A DNA stretch of 64,000 bases from DASWJZ01 sp963792885 (GTDB lineage: Bacteria > Pseudomonadota > Alphaproteobacteria > Rhizobiales > Afifellaceae). Positions 7,803-15,696 of this stretch are shown piece after piece. Under the pieces are notes generated by a model that was not told the DNA's origin, did not search any database, and was given only the letters and a program-made list of their open reading frames with translations. How positions within the stretch are numbered: the stretch's first letter is position 1; each line of letters starts with the position of its first letter. A program made the position numbers and the translations under genes. The stretch spans positions 248,001-312,000 of the forward strand of contig CAWBXX010000003.1 of NCBI GenBank assembly GCA_963792885.1, in the 5' to 3' direction.

Positions 7803-8987
7803 TCAATACGCGTAATCCGGCAGCTCAAGCGTGTCTTTCAAACTGCGGCCGATAAGAAGATCGGCTGCGCGCGGATAAACGAAGAGCCTTGTCGCGAGAT
7901 TCCGCAACCGGAGTCCCCAGGCGGTTTCAGGCGCGAAAGATGGAGCGAAGGCGCGCGCCGACTTCTGCTTGTCGGCGACAAAGGACCTCAGCCGTTCCTC
8001 GTGCGCGCGGAAGGCCGCCTGATAGTCGCCTTTGGCGCGATGCAGCTCCCCCGCGAGAATATAAGCCTCCGTCATGGCGAGGCCCGTGCCTTCGCCGGCG
8101 AGAAGTGACGCGCAGGCCGCCGCATCGCCGATCAGCATGACGCGACCTCTGTGCCAGGACGGCATTTCGATCTGACTCATCCGGTCAAAATAGATCTCAT
8201 CCGCGTCCTCCATCGCCCGCAGAATGTCGGGAGTTTCCCACTTCATATCCCGGAAGAGCTCGCGCAGGACCGACCGGCGGCCTTCATTATCCTGAGGCTC
8301 CAGATCCTTCATCTGGCCGGCGGTGAAGACGAACATGAAGACGGTGCGGTCGCGCCGCAACGCGAAGCGAGCGACCCCCCGCCCCGGAGTGTTGTGGCTT
8401 ACATAGACGTCCTCGTCGCGACGACGATATCCGGGGACTTCGAAGGCGGCGACGTAGAACCCGAGATAACGTTCAAACTTGTTTTCCGCGCCAAGCGCCA
8501 GAGCGCGGACGTTCGAGTGCAGACCGTCGGCGCCGATCACGAGATCGAAGTCGCGACGCCGGCCGCTATCGAACGTCACGCTGACCCCGCCCTCATGGTC
8601 GTCGATTGAAGAAAGGCTGTCGCCGAAGATCGTCTCGGCATCGTTGCTCACCGAGCGATAGATGATCTCCGCGAGATCGCCACGCGCGATGCTGGTGAAC
8701 CGACCACCGGTCATGCGCGCGAACACCGAGGCTGAGAACCCGCCGACTTTCTTCCCATGGGCATCGATGAACCGGACTTCCTTGACCGTGTAGCCCTGCT
8801 TGCGAATTTCCGGCACAAGCCCCATCCGTTCCGCGACCGTGTAACCGAGACCCCAAAAATCGATGATGTATCCACCCGTGCGAAATTCCGGCGCTTTCTC
8901 GATCAGCGTTGGCCTGTGCCCGCCGCGAAGCAGCCAGTGCGCCAGCGTCGGCCCGGCCACCCCCATGCCGCTGATAGCGATCTCCAT
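7803..8987 (-). CDS. FAD-dependent monooxygenase (aromatic hydroxylase type)
   Basis: A 394-residue class A flavoprotein monooxygenase. It has the dinucleotide-binding motif G7-x-G9-x-x-G12 at the extreme N-terminus, a DG motif (VIGADGLHSNVR, near residue 165) and the GD motif VMLIGDAAACASLLAGEGTG near residue 285. Family members hydroxylate aromatic or polyketide-like compounds, and some inactivate antibiotics. A strong Shine-Dalgarno (AAGGAG) precedes the ATG at 8987. It is transcribed away from the tetR gene across a palindromic operator, so it is probably that repressor's target. Confidence 0.88.
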   Translation of the reverse strand: MEIAISGMGVAGPTLAHWLLRGGHRPTLIEKAPEFRTGGYIIDFWGLGYTVAERMGLVPEIRKQGYTVKEVRFIDAHGKKVGGFSASVFARMTGGRFTSIARGDLAEIIYRSVSNDAETIFGDSLSSIDDHEGGVSVTFDSGRRRDFDLVIGADGLHSNVRALALGAENKFERYLGFYVAAFEVPGYRRRDEDVYVSHNTPGRGVARFALRRDRTVFMFVFTAGQMKDLEPQDNEGRRSVLRELFRDMKWETPDILRAMEDADEIYFDRMSQIEMPSWHRGRVMLIGDAAACASLLAGEGTGLAMTEAYILAGELHRAKGDYQAAFRAHEERLRSFVADKQKSARAFAPSFAPETAWGLRLRNLATRLFVYPRAADLLIGRSLKDTLELPDYAY

Positions 8988-9038
8988 GGCGCTCTCCTTT
9001 TCGTCCCAACCATTTGATCGGCATCTCGATCTTCTATA

Positions 9039-9056
9039 TGACTGACCGGTCAGTCA
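9039..9056. promoter_or_regulatory. perfect 18-bp palindrome, probable TetR operator
   Basis: TGACTGACCGGTCAGTCA is a perfect inverted repeat in the 87-bp gap between the divergent monooxygenase and tetR genes. Such ACCGGTCAGT half-sites are typical of TetR-family operators in this kind of divergon. Its position would allow repression of both promoters. Confidence 0.8.
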
Positions 9057-9074
9057 AAGACAAGAGGGAAACCG

Positions 9075-9677
9075 TTGTCCCCAAAGATCGTCGACAAGGC
9101 GCATAGGCAACGCGTCATCCTGCAGGGCGCGGCGAGGGTGTTCGCAAGGCGCGGGTACCACGCCGCGACGATCGACGAGATCGCGGCCGACGCGGGCGTC
9201 GCCAAGGGCTCCGTCTACCTTGCGTTCGACAGCAAGGAGGATTTGTTCTTCGCTCTTTTTGAAGACCTCGCGAGAAGCGCAATGAGCGGGCTCGATGCAG
9301 CGGCTGACAGCGCGGACGCAATTCAGGCGCTGGAGGCCGCGCTCCTCGGCGCCGCCGAGGAGATCGATCGCAACGAAGCGATGATACCGCTCACTCTCGA
9401 ATTCTGGTCAGTATGCGGCGTTGAGGCAACGCGCGAGCGCTTCGGGCGCCAGTTCCGCGAGATGTTCGAAGCCTATCATGCGCCGCTCGTTGAGCTTCTT
9501 AGGGCGGGAGAGTCGCGCGGCCAGATCAAAGCGGGACTGCCGCTCGACGCGATCGTCTCCGCGACGCTTTCCATGATCGACGAACTCATCGTCCAGCAAT
9601 GGGCGATCCCGGGCGTGCGGATCTCCGACGTCCTGCGCAAAGCCTTGCCGGTCTTCCTGAGCGCGTTGAAGGCTTAG
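9075..9677 (+). CDS. TetR/AcrR family transcriptional regulator
   Basis: A 200-residue TetR regulator. The N-terminal HTH reads R-V-F-A-R-R-G-Y-H-A-A-T-I-D-E-I-A, then A-G-V-A-K-G-S-V-Y-L-A-F-D-S-K-E-D-L-F, followed by a helical ligand-binding domain. The only sensible start is TTG at 9077-side codon 9075, eleven bases after GAGGGAA. It is divergent from the flavin monooxygenase and most likely binds the palindrome at 9039-9056, responding to a substrate of that enzyme. Confidence 0.9.
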   Translation: MSPKIVDKAHRQRVILQGAARVFARRGYHAATIDEIAADAGVAKGSVYLAFDSKEDLFFALFEDLARSAMSGLDAAADSADAIQALEAALLGAAEEIDRNEAMIPLTLEFWSVCGVEATRERFGRQFREMFEAYHAPLVELLRAGESRGQIKAGLPLDAIVSATLSMIDELIVQQWAIPGVRISDVLRKALPVFLSALKA

Positions 9678-9705
9678 TGCGTAAGCCGCAAAACGAAGGC
9701 TCGGA

Positions 9706-11274
9706 TCATTCCCACTCGATGGTCCCCGGCGGCTTCGACGTCACATCGTAGACGACACGGTTGATGCCGCGCACCTCGTTGATGATGCGCGTCGCCGCCT
9801 GGCCGAGGAAATCCATGTCGAAGTGGAAGAAGTCCGCGGTCATGCCGTCGACGGAGGTGACGGCGCGGAGCGCAAGCACGTAGTCGTAGGTGCGATAGTC
9901 GCCCATCACGCCGACGCTCTGCACCGGCAAGAGCACCGCGAAGGCCTGCCAGATCGCATCGTAGAGTCCGGCCTTCCTGATCTCGTCGAGATAAATCGCG
10001 TCGGCGCGGCGCAGAATGTCGAGCTTCTCGCGCGTGACGCCGCCCGGCACGCGGATCGCCAGCCCCGGCCCTGGAAACGGATGCCGCCCGACGAAGGTTT
10101 CGGGCAGCCCGAGCTCGCGCCCAAGCGCCCTCACCTCGTCCTTGAAGAGCATCCTGAGCGGCTCGACGAGCTTCATGTGCATGCGCTCCGGCAGCCCGCC
10201 GACATTATGGTGCGACTTGATCGTGACCGACGGCCCGCCGGAGAACGAGACGGACTCGATCACGTCGGGATAGAGCGTGCCCTGTGCCAAGAAGTCGGCG
10301 CCGCCGAGCTTTTTCGCCTCCGCCTCGAAGGTCTCGACGAAGAGCCGGCCGATCGTCTTGCGCTTATCTTCCGGGTCGGCGACGCCCTCGAGCGCCGATA
10401 GAAACGTCTCGGAGGCGTCCACGTGCACGAGCGGAATGTTGTAGTGGCCGCGAAAGAGCGAGACGACCTCCTCCGCCTCGTTCAGCCGCATCAGACCGTG
10501 ATCCACGAAGATGCAGGTGAGCTGGTCGCCGATCGCCTCGTGGATCAAGACCGCGGCCACGGAAGAGTCGACACCGCCGGATAGTCCGCAGATCACCCTG
10601 CCCCGCCCGACCTGCTCGCGGATGCGGGCGATCGCCTCGTCCTTGAACTGCGCCATGGTCCAATCGCCGGGTAGCCCGGCGACCTTGCGCACGAAATTCT
10701 CGATCAGCCGCGCGCCGTCCGGCGTATGCACGACCTCCGGGTGGAACATCAGCCCGTAGAAATGCCGTTTCGCGTCCTCGATCAGCGCGAAGGGCGCATT
10801 GTCGGAGGTGCCCTTCACGGAAAAGCCCGGCGGCAGCTTGGTGATGCGGTCGCCGTGGCTCATCCAGACGGTATGCTTCTCGCCCGGATTCCAAACGCCG
10901 TCGAAGAGCGCCGAGCCGCTTTTCACATTGAGAAGCGCGCGGCCGAACTCACGGTGATGCCCGCCCTCCACCTCCCCGCCGAGCTGTGCAGCCATAGTCA
11001 TCTGCCCGTAGCAGATGCCGAGCACAGGAATGCCCGCCTCGAAAACCTCCTGCGGGGCGCGCGGGCTGCCTCCTTCCGGCACGGAGCCCGGGCCGCCGGA
11101 GAGGATCACGCCGCGCGGCCGCATCGCCGCGAACGCCGCCGACGCCTTGTCGAACGGCACGATCTCGCAATAGGCGCCGGCCTCGCGCACCCGCCGCGCG
11201 ATGAGCTGCGTTACCTGGCTTCCGAAATCGACGATGAGGATGGCGGGATGGGACGCCGCGGCGGGCTCGGTCAT
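9706..11274 (-). CDS. guaA: GMP synthase (glutamine-hydrolysing)
   Basis: A 522-residue bifunctional enzyme converting XMP to GMP with glutamine and ATP. The N-terminal class I amidotransferase has Cys88 in GICYGQ and the HPEV His/Glu pair. The ATP pyrophosphatase P-loop is GLSGGVDSS, and the C-terminal dimerisation domain ends in PGTIEWE. Length and motifs are normal and the frame is intact. The 3' end (9706-9723) is echoed by short repeats further left, suggesting it has served as an integration target. guaB for the preceding step lies at 46.7-48.2 kb. Confidence 0.98.
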   Translation of the reverse strand: MTEPAAASHPAILIVDFGSQVTQLIARRVREAGAYCEIVPFDKASAAFAAMRPRGVILSGGPGSVPEGGSPRAPQEVFEAGIPVLGICYGQMTMAAQLGGEVEGGHHREFGRALLNVKSGSALFDGVWNPGEKHTVWMSHGDRITKLPPGFSVKGTSDNAPFALIEDAKRHFYGLMFHPEVVHTPDGARLIENFVRKVAGLPGDWTMAQFKDEAIARIREQVGRGRVICGLSGGVDSSVAAVLIHEAIGDQLTCIFVDHGLMRLNEAEEVVSLFRGHYNIPLVHVDASETFLSALEGVADPEDKRKTIGRLFVETFEAEAKKLGGADFLAQGTLYPDVIESVSFSGGPSVTIKSHHNVGGLPERMHMKLVEPLRMLFKDEVRALGRELGLPETFVGRHPFPGPGLAIRVPGGVTREKLDILRRADAIYLDEIRKAGLYDAIWQAFAVLLPVQSVGVMGDYRTYDYVLALRAVTSVDGMTADFFHFDMDFLGQAATRIINEVRGINRVVYDVTSKPPGTIEWE

Positions 11275-11364
11275 GCGCTGCTGTTAGGCAAATGCCGTGC
11301 CGCCCGCAACGCCGGCCTGAAGCTTTCGCACCGCCCGCTTGAGCCGCTCCGCCCGAGGTTGCGA

Positions 11365-11778
11365 CTATGCGACCTGGTCCGGCTTCTTGACCAGATAGCA
11401 GCCGGTAATCTTCCAGCTCCTGTCGGGCTGCTGCTCAAGCGTGTAGACGGCTGTCCAGAAGACGCCGTCGGCATCGACGATATCGACAAACTGCTCAAGG
11501 TCGCCGGGCACGTCCTTGAGCTCCCCGAAGGAGTAGGAGCGCGGGCGATAGACCGGCTGGTAGCCCTGGCGCACCATCGCCATGAAGGAATCGACCGTCG
11601 GGAAGATCGCCTTGATGCTCGGCGCGGCGAAGGAATAGGCCGCAGCTCCGTCGTCAGCGAGAAAGGCCTGCAGCTGCCGCTCGATCGTATTTTGGATGGC
11701 GGCGCGGTCGCCGTCGCTCAGCGCCGTGGCCGGGCCGGAAAGCCCGAGCACCACAAGAAGAAAGAGAAGGATGCGCAT
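11365..11778 (-). CDS. DUF4864 secreted protein
   Basis: A 137-residue protein with a clear signal peptide (MRILLFLLVVLGLSGPATA, then ALS) and an NTF2-like DUF4864 body: T-I-E-R-Q-L-Q-A-F-L-A-D-D-G-A-A-A-Y-S-F-A, and a final W-K-I-T-G-C-Y-L. The ATG at 11778 places the signal peptide at the N-terminus; the frame is open to 11832 but without support. It is probably periplasmic and its function is unknown. It lies between guaA and gatB, transcribed in the same direction. Confidence 0.8.
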   Translation of the reverse strand: MRILLFLLVVLGLSGPATALSDGDRAAIQNTIERQLQAFLADDGAAAYSFAAPSIKAIFPTVDSFMAMVRQGYQPVYRPRSYSFGELKDVPGDLEQFVDIVDADGVFWTAVYTLEQQPDRSWKITGCYLVKKPDQVA

Positions 11779-11842
11779 GTCCGGCCTCCCTGCACGCTGA
11801 TGCCACGATAGACTTGGATACGTCGGCAACAAGCGTCCGGTT

Positions 11843-13339
11843 TCACTCGATCCCGAGCTTCGCCTTGAGCGCCGCGTTGACCGCCTGCGGGTTGGCCTTG
11901 CCGCCGCTCGCCTTCATCACCTGCCCCACGAACCAGCCGAGCATCGCCGGCTTCGCCTGCGCTTGGCTCGCCTTGTCGGGATTGTCTGCAATAACCTTGT
12001 CCACGATCGCCTCGATCGCGCCGGTGTCGGTGACCTGCTTCAGCCCGCGCGCCTCGACGATCGCGCGCGGGTCGCCGCCCTCGCCGAGCATGATGTCGAA
12101 CACGTCCTTGGCGATCTTGCCGGAGATCACGCCCTCTTTCTGCAGGTCGAGCAGCGTGCCGAGCTGCGCCGCGGAAACCGGCGAAGCCTCGATGCCGAAG
12201 CTCTTCTTGTTGAGCGCCCCCAGAACCTCGTTGATCACCCAGTTCGCCGCCTGCTTCCCGTCGCGCGCCTGCGCCACGCCTTCGAAAAAATCGGCGATCG
12301 CGCGCTCCGCTACCAGAACGTCGGCATCGTAGGCGGAGAGGCCGTAGTCGGCGATGAACCTTGCGCGCTTCGCGTCGGGAAGCTCCGGCAGGCCGTGCTC
12401 CAGCGCCGCCACATAGGCGTCGTCGAACTCCAGCGGCAGGAGGTCCGGGTCGGGGAAGTAGCGGTAGTCGTGCGCCTCCTCCTTGGTTCGCATCGAGCGC
12501 GTCTCTCCCCGCGCGGGATCGAAAAGACGCGTCTCCTGCTCAATCGAGCCGCCGTCTTCCAGGATCGCCATCTGCCGCCGCGCCTCGTGCTCGATCGCCT
12601 GCGCCGCGAAGCGGATCGAGTTCACGTTCTTGATCTCGCAGCGCGTGCCGAACGGCTCGCCCGGCCGCCTGACCGAGACGTTGACGTCGGCGCGCAGGTT
12701 TCCCTTCTCCATGTCGGCATCGGACGTGCCGAGGTAGCGCAGGATCGAGCGGAGCTTCGTCAGGAAGGCGCGCGCCTCATCGGACGAGCGCAGATCGGGC
12801 TTCGACACGATCTCCATCAGCGCGACGCCGGAGCGGTTCAGGTCGACATAGCTCATCGTCGCGTGCTGGTCGTGCAGCGACTTGCCGGCGTCCTGTTCGA
12901 GGTGCACGCGCTCGATGCCGATGCGGACCTCTTCGACGCCGCCATCCGCGTCGGGGACTTCGACCACGACGGTCCCCTCCCCGACGATCGGCTGGTCGTA
13001 TTGCGAGATCTGATAGCCCTGCGGCAGGTCGGGATAGAAGTAGTTCTTCCGCGCGAAGACCGAGCGGTGGTTGATCTTCGCTTTCAGCCCAAGCCCGGTG
13101 CGGATGGCCTGCCTGACGCACTCCTCGTTGACGACGGGAAGCATGCCCGGCATCGCCGCATCGACGAGGCTCACCTGCGCGTTCGGCTCCCCGCCGAACG
13201 CCGTGGCGGCGCCCGAAAAGAGCTTCGCCTCGGAGGCGACCTGCGCATGCACCTCCATGCCGATCACGACCTCCCAGTCCCCGGTCGCGCCGTGGATCAG
13301 GTTCTTGGGTTTGGTGTTGCGGGCTTCTTCGATGGGCAT
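11843..13339 (-). CDS. gatB: Asp-tRNA(Asn)/Glu-tRNA(Gln) amidotransferase subunit B
   Basis: GatB recognises mischarged Glu-tRNA(Gln) or Asp-tRNA(Asn) and phosphorylates it for amidation with ammonia from GatA. The family landmarks are present: WEVVIGMEVHAQ at the start, YPDLPQGYQISQYD, LMEIVSKPDLRS, and the C-terminal YqeY-like domain ending GQVMKASGGKANPQAVN. The start is taken as ATG 13339 (MPIEEARN); the frame also permits a TTG at 13411. It is separated by 2.3 kb from gatA, with unrelated genes between. Confidence 0.96.
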   Translation of the reverse strand: MPIEEARNTKPKNLIHGATGDWEVVIGMEVHAQVASEAKLFSGAATAFGGEPNAQVSLVDAAMPGMLPVVNEECVRQAIRTGLGLKAKINHRSVFARKNYFYPDLPQGYQISQYDQPIVGEGTVVVEVPDADGGVEEVRIGIERVHLEQDAGKSLHDQHATMSYVDLNRSGVALMEIVSKPDLRSSDEARAFLTKLRSILRYLGTSDADMEKGNLRADVNVSVRRPGEPFGTRCEIKNVNSIRFAAQAIEHEARRQMAILEDGGSIEQETRLFDPARGETRSMRTKEEAHDYRYFPDPDLLPLEFDDAYVAALEHGLPELPDAKRARFIADYGLSAYDADVLVAERAIADFFEGVAQARDGKQAANWVINEVLGALNKKSFGIEASPVSAAQLGTLLDLQKEGVISGKIAKDVFDIMLGEGGDPRAIVEARGLKQVTDTGAIEAIVDKVIADNPDKASQAQAKPAMLGWFVGQVMKASGGKANPQAVNAALKAKLGIE

Positions 13340-13413
13340 GGCGGTCTGCGCTTTCAGCTGGGAAATCGCGTAGTCCGTCGTGCTCCCACTCGCAAGTCGT
13401 TCAGTCGCCAAAT

Positions 13414-13439
13414 GAAAAGGCCGGGCGTCGGCCCGGCCT
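13414..13439 (-). terminator. intrinsic terminator of the small secreted protein gene
   Basis: Nine-base-pair perfect stem (AGGCCGGGC at 13418-13426, GCCCGGCCT at 13431-13439) with a four-base loop. Read on the minus strand it is followed by TTTT, immediately downstream of the gene at 13462-13764. Confidence 0.8.
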
Positions 13440-13461
13440 CAAGACAGACGGCTTCGCCCCG

Positions 13462-13764
13462 TCAGTGGCAGCAATATTCGGGCGGCGGCGGAATGTCGCC
13501 GGGGACCAGAACCGTGCCGGTGACGCAATAGAAATAGGGCGTGCGCGCAGGAACCGTCGGCAGGCCGTACTTGTCGAAGAGAACGACGTCCTCGTGCGGC
13601 CCCGGGCAGGCGTAGGCGCTCCCGCGCACCATCGGCGCGCCTCCGCCTGGAAGATCTGCGGCACCCGCATTGCCGATGGCGCCGGCCATCGCGGCTATCG
13701 CCAGGGCGGAAAGGAAGATCGCGGCAAGAAGCTGTCGCATGAGTACACCGTTCATCTTGCGCAT
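13462..13764 (-). CDS. small secreted Cys-containing protein
   Basis: A 100-residue protein with an N-terminal signal peptide (about residues 9-35, hydrophobic LLAAIFLSALAIAAMAGA) and a mature part with A-C-P-G-P-H-E-D-V, Y-F-Y-C-V-T-G-T and a Cys-Cys-His end. ATG 13764 has a GGGGG-type ribosome site, and the internal ATG at 13740 does not. A terminator follows. No family recognised; periplasmic localisation is inferred. Confidence 0.6.
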   Translation of the reverse strand: MRKMNGVLMRQLLAAIFLSALAIAAMAGAIGNAGAADLPGGGAPMVRGSAYACPGPHEDVVLFDKYGLPTVPARTPYFYCVTGTVLVPGDIPPPPEYCCH

Positions 13765-13910
13765 GCGTGCCCCCGAAAGAAGCGTTCAGGAGCAACTAGC
13801 GCGGGAGCCACCACCAGGGCCTTAAGCCCGAAGCGGATTGCGCATCAGCTTCCGCGCTCATGGTTACGATCCGATTAATCCGCCCCACCGGACCAGTGCG
13901 CGGGCCTGCC

Positions 13911-14180
13911 TCAGGAGCCGCCGAGCGCCTTCTCGATCGCCTGCCGCTCTGCGGCGAGGTCGCCCGACGCCGCCGGCTTGCCGGCACGGCGATACCAGTA
14001 ACCGGCGTTGCCGAAGTCGCCCTCGACCCGATGCAGGTGCGCGTGCACCCACGCCGCTTCCGGCGACGAATCGTCCTGCACGATTCGATGCGCACCGTCC
14101 CAATCGCCGCCGGCGGCGAGCTTCAATGCTTCAAGCGGTCCGGCAGGCCGCCATGGGCGCCTTTTACCCGGAATTGCCAC
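13911..14180 (-). CDS. short helical hypothetical protein
   Basis: An 89-residue protein containing E-A-L-K-L-A-A-G-G-D-W-D-G-A-H-R-I-V-Q and W-V-H-A-H-L-H-R-V-E-G-D-x-G-N-A-G-Y-W-Y-R-R-A-G. This is a conserved alphaproteobacterial hypothetical of TPR-like helical character. No catalytic residues are evident and its role is unknown. Confidence 0.65.
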   Translation of the reverse strand: MAIPGKRRPWRPAGPLEALKLAAGGDWDGAHRIVQDDSSPEAAWVHAHLHRVEGDFGNAGYWYRRAGKPAASGDLAAERQAIEKALGGS

Positions 14181-14291
14181 CTTGGGACAAACTCGGTAAG
14201 CGTCGATTTCCTTTTATTTGCAAAGCTGAAGAAGCGGGCCGCGGGGGCCCGTGGCGAGCAAGTCGCCACAAAATTCTGGAAGACAGGCCTC

Positions 14292-15204
14292 ATGCGGATC
14301 ACGCTTGGTGGCGACCTCGGATCGGGAAAATCCTCGGTGGGGCGCCGGCTCTCTGAGCTGCTTGGTATTCCCTACTTCAGTGCAGGGCAGTTGTTCCGCG
14401 AGATCGGTCAGATCTCGAACCTCGACGCTCTCGCCACCAATCTGGAAGCCGAGACCAACGTCAACATCGACGCAGCCGTCGATCAGCGCACAAAGGACCT
14501 CGATAGAGATCTTCCCGATTTCATTCTCAACTCGCGCATGGGCTGGCACTTCGTGACGAACGCCGTGAAGGTGTATCTGAGCGCTTCTGCCGAGACCGCG
14601 GCGCATCGCATCATTGGCGACGTCTCCCGCAACAACGAGAATTACGCCGACGCTGGAATTGGCCATGATGATGCTGCGGCGCAGACGGGAGAGCGAAAGA
14701 AAGCGCTACAAGAAACTCTACGACGTCGATATCGAGGACCGGAACAACTACGATATTTGGATCATTACTGACGACGCCGCAGTCGAAGACATCTGCACGA
14801 TTATTCTTTCATTCGTATCGCAAAAGACGCGTCATCGCGAATGGATACCCAAAGCTCGCTTGGTGCCGATGATCGGGATCGACGAAGCCTTAGGGACAGC
14901 GTCAACCCGCACCACCCTCTCCGATCGCTTTGCTCTGCCCGTGCTCGTCAGCAGGAACTACGGGCTGTTCTTCGACGGTGCCGAAGCGCTTGTCCGCGCG
15001 ATAAACTTCGAGACGGCGTTGGTCCCTTTTCAGTCGAAGGCGCCGACCTCCCTGCCGACATCGACCGATCCGTTCGAATTCGCCAAGGAGACAGTGTCGC
15101 ACCGCGATCTCACCGATTGGGAGACCGCCTTCGCCGTCGAGTTTTCGTTTCACAAATGCCTCGGAGATAAGGCCGCTCCGGCGGCCGCACTCGGCCCCCA
15201 CTGA
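14292..15204 (+). CDS. cytidylate kinase-like P-loop protein, frameshifted
   Basis: ATG 14292 starts with a Walker A (residues 6-14, GGDLGSGKSS) and continues with kinase-like L-G-I-P-Y-F-S-A-G-Q-L-F-R-E-I and F-I-L-N-S-R-M-G-W-H-F, matching cytidylate kinase-like NMP kinases. A +1 shift near 14656-14662 moves the frame to L-R-R-R-R-E-S-E-R-K-R-Y-K-K-L-Y-D-V-D-I, the lid region. About 100 further residues (VLVSRNYGLFFDGAEALV onward) form a C-terminal part I do not recognise. It is transcribed opposite to gatB and gatA, between them. Confidence 0.65.
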
Positions 15205-15351
15205 ACGCGATCAGCCGCAGCGCTTTGAAGCCAGCGAATTCCCTGCGGCAAAGATCATTCGGAAACACCATCGCGCGCCGAGCGCAATAACGCAGAAATG
15301 CCGAAACAGTCTAATCGCCCTCGAGGGAGCGACTCACGAGGAGCAAGACCG

Positions 15352-15615
15352 ATGTCCGAGACGATGATGACCCGCCGCCATGCCCTCTTCGCCGTCGCCG
15401 GCGCGGCGACCGCCGCAGCAGCCGTCACCGCGGCTCCAGCACATGCCGAGTTCCAGCCCGCGATGCAGGCCGCGCTCGGCGCGCTCTACGATGCCCACAG
15501 TAAGCTGATGATGGCCACCGCCGACAAAGGCGGACACCGGGTCGTTGCGCTCGACTACATCAACAAGGCGATCCTGCAGGTGAATCTGGGCATCCAGTGG
15601 GACAATACGCACTGA
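15352..15615 (+). CDS. small Tat-exported protein
   Basis: An 87-residue protein with a Tat signal (M-T-R-R-H-A-L-F-A-V-A-G-A-A-T) and cleavage after A-H-A. The mature part begins EFQPAMQAALGALYDAHSKL and ends I-L-Q-V-N-L-G-I-Q-W-D-N-T-H. The ATG at 15352 has a GAGGAG ribosome site. The helical mature part has no recognised function. A hairpin follows the stop. Confidence 0.7.
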   Translation: MSETMMTRRHALFAVAGAATAAAAVTAAPAHAEFQPAMQAALGALYDAHSKLMMATADKGGHRVVALDYINKAILQVNLGIQWDNTH

Positions 15616-15648
15616 TCCCCAGTGCGATCCCCAGTACGCTGCGCTCTT

Positions 15649-15675
15649 GACCGGCGGGCCCTGCTCCCGCCGGTC
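15649..15675 (+). terminator. hairpin between the Tat protein gene and gatA
   Basis: Perfect 10-bp stem (GACCGGCGGG / CCCGCCGGTC) with a seven-base loop, lying 33 bp past the stop at 15615 and 21 bp before the gatA stop. The T-run is weak, so it may act as a bidirectional terminator for both convergent genes. Confidence 0.55.
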
Positions 15676-15696
15676 TTGCCGACACGGGACGCGACA

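Noticed and set aside
1..9700. Prophage or ICE in the left accessory region
   Set aside because: No integrase, terminase, capsid, relaxase or type IV secretion gene is visible; only junction-like repeats support mobility.
13381..13400. CTCCCACTCGCAAG near the gatB start as another guaA-end repeat
   Set aside because: Identity to the guaA end is limited to about 10 bases and breaks at the key GAT; chance is likely.
11963..13531. 522-codon plus-strand frame opposite gatB
   Set aside because: Shadow of gatB in high-GC DNA: very rich in Arg, Ala, Asp and Val, with no domain pattern, while gatB itself has all family motifs.
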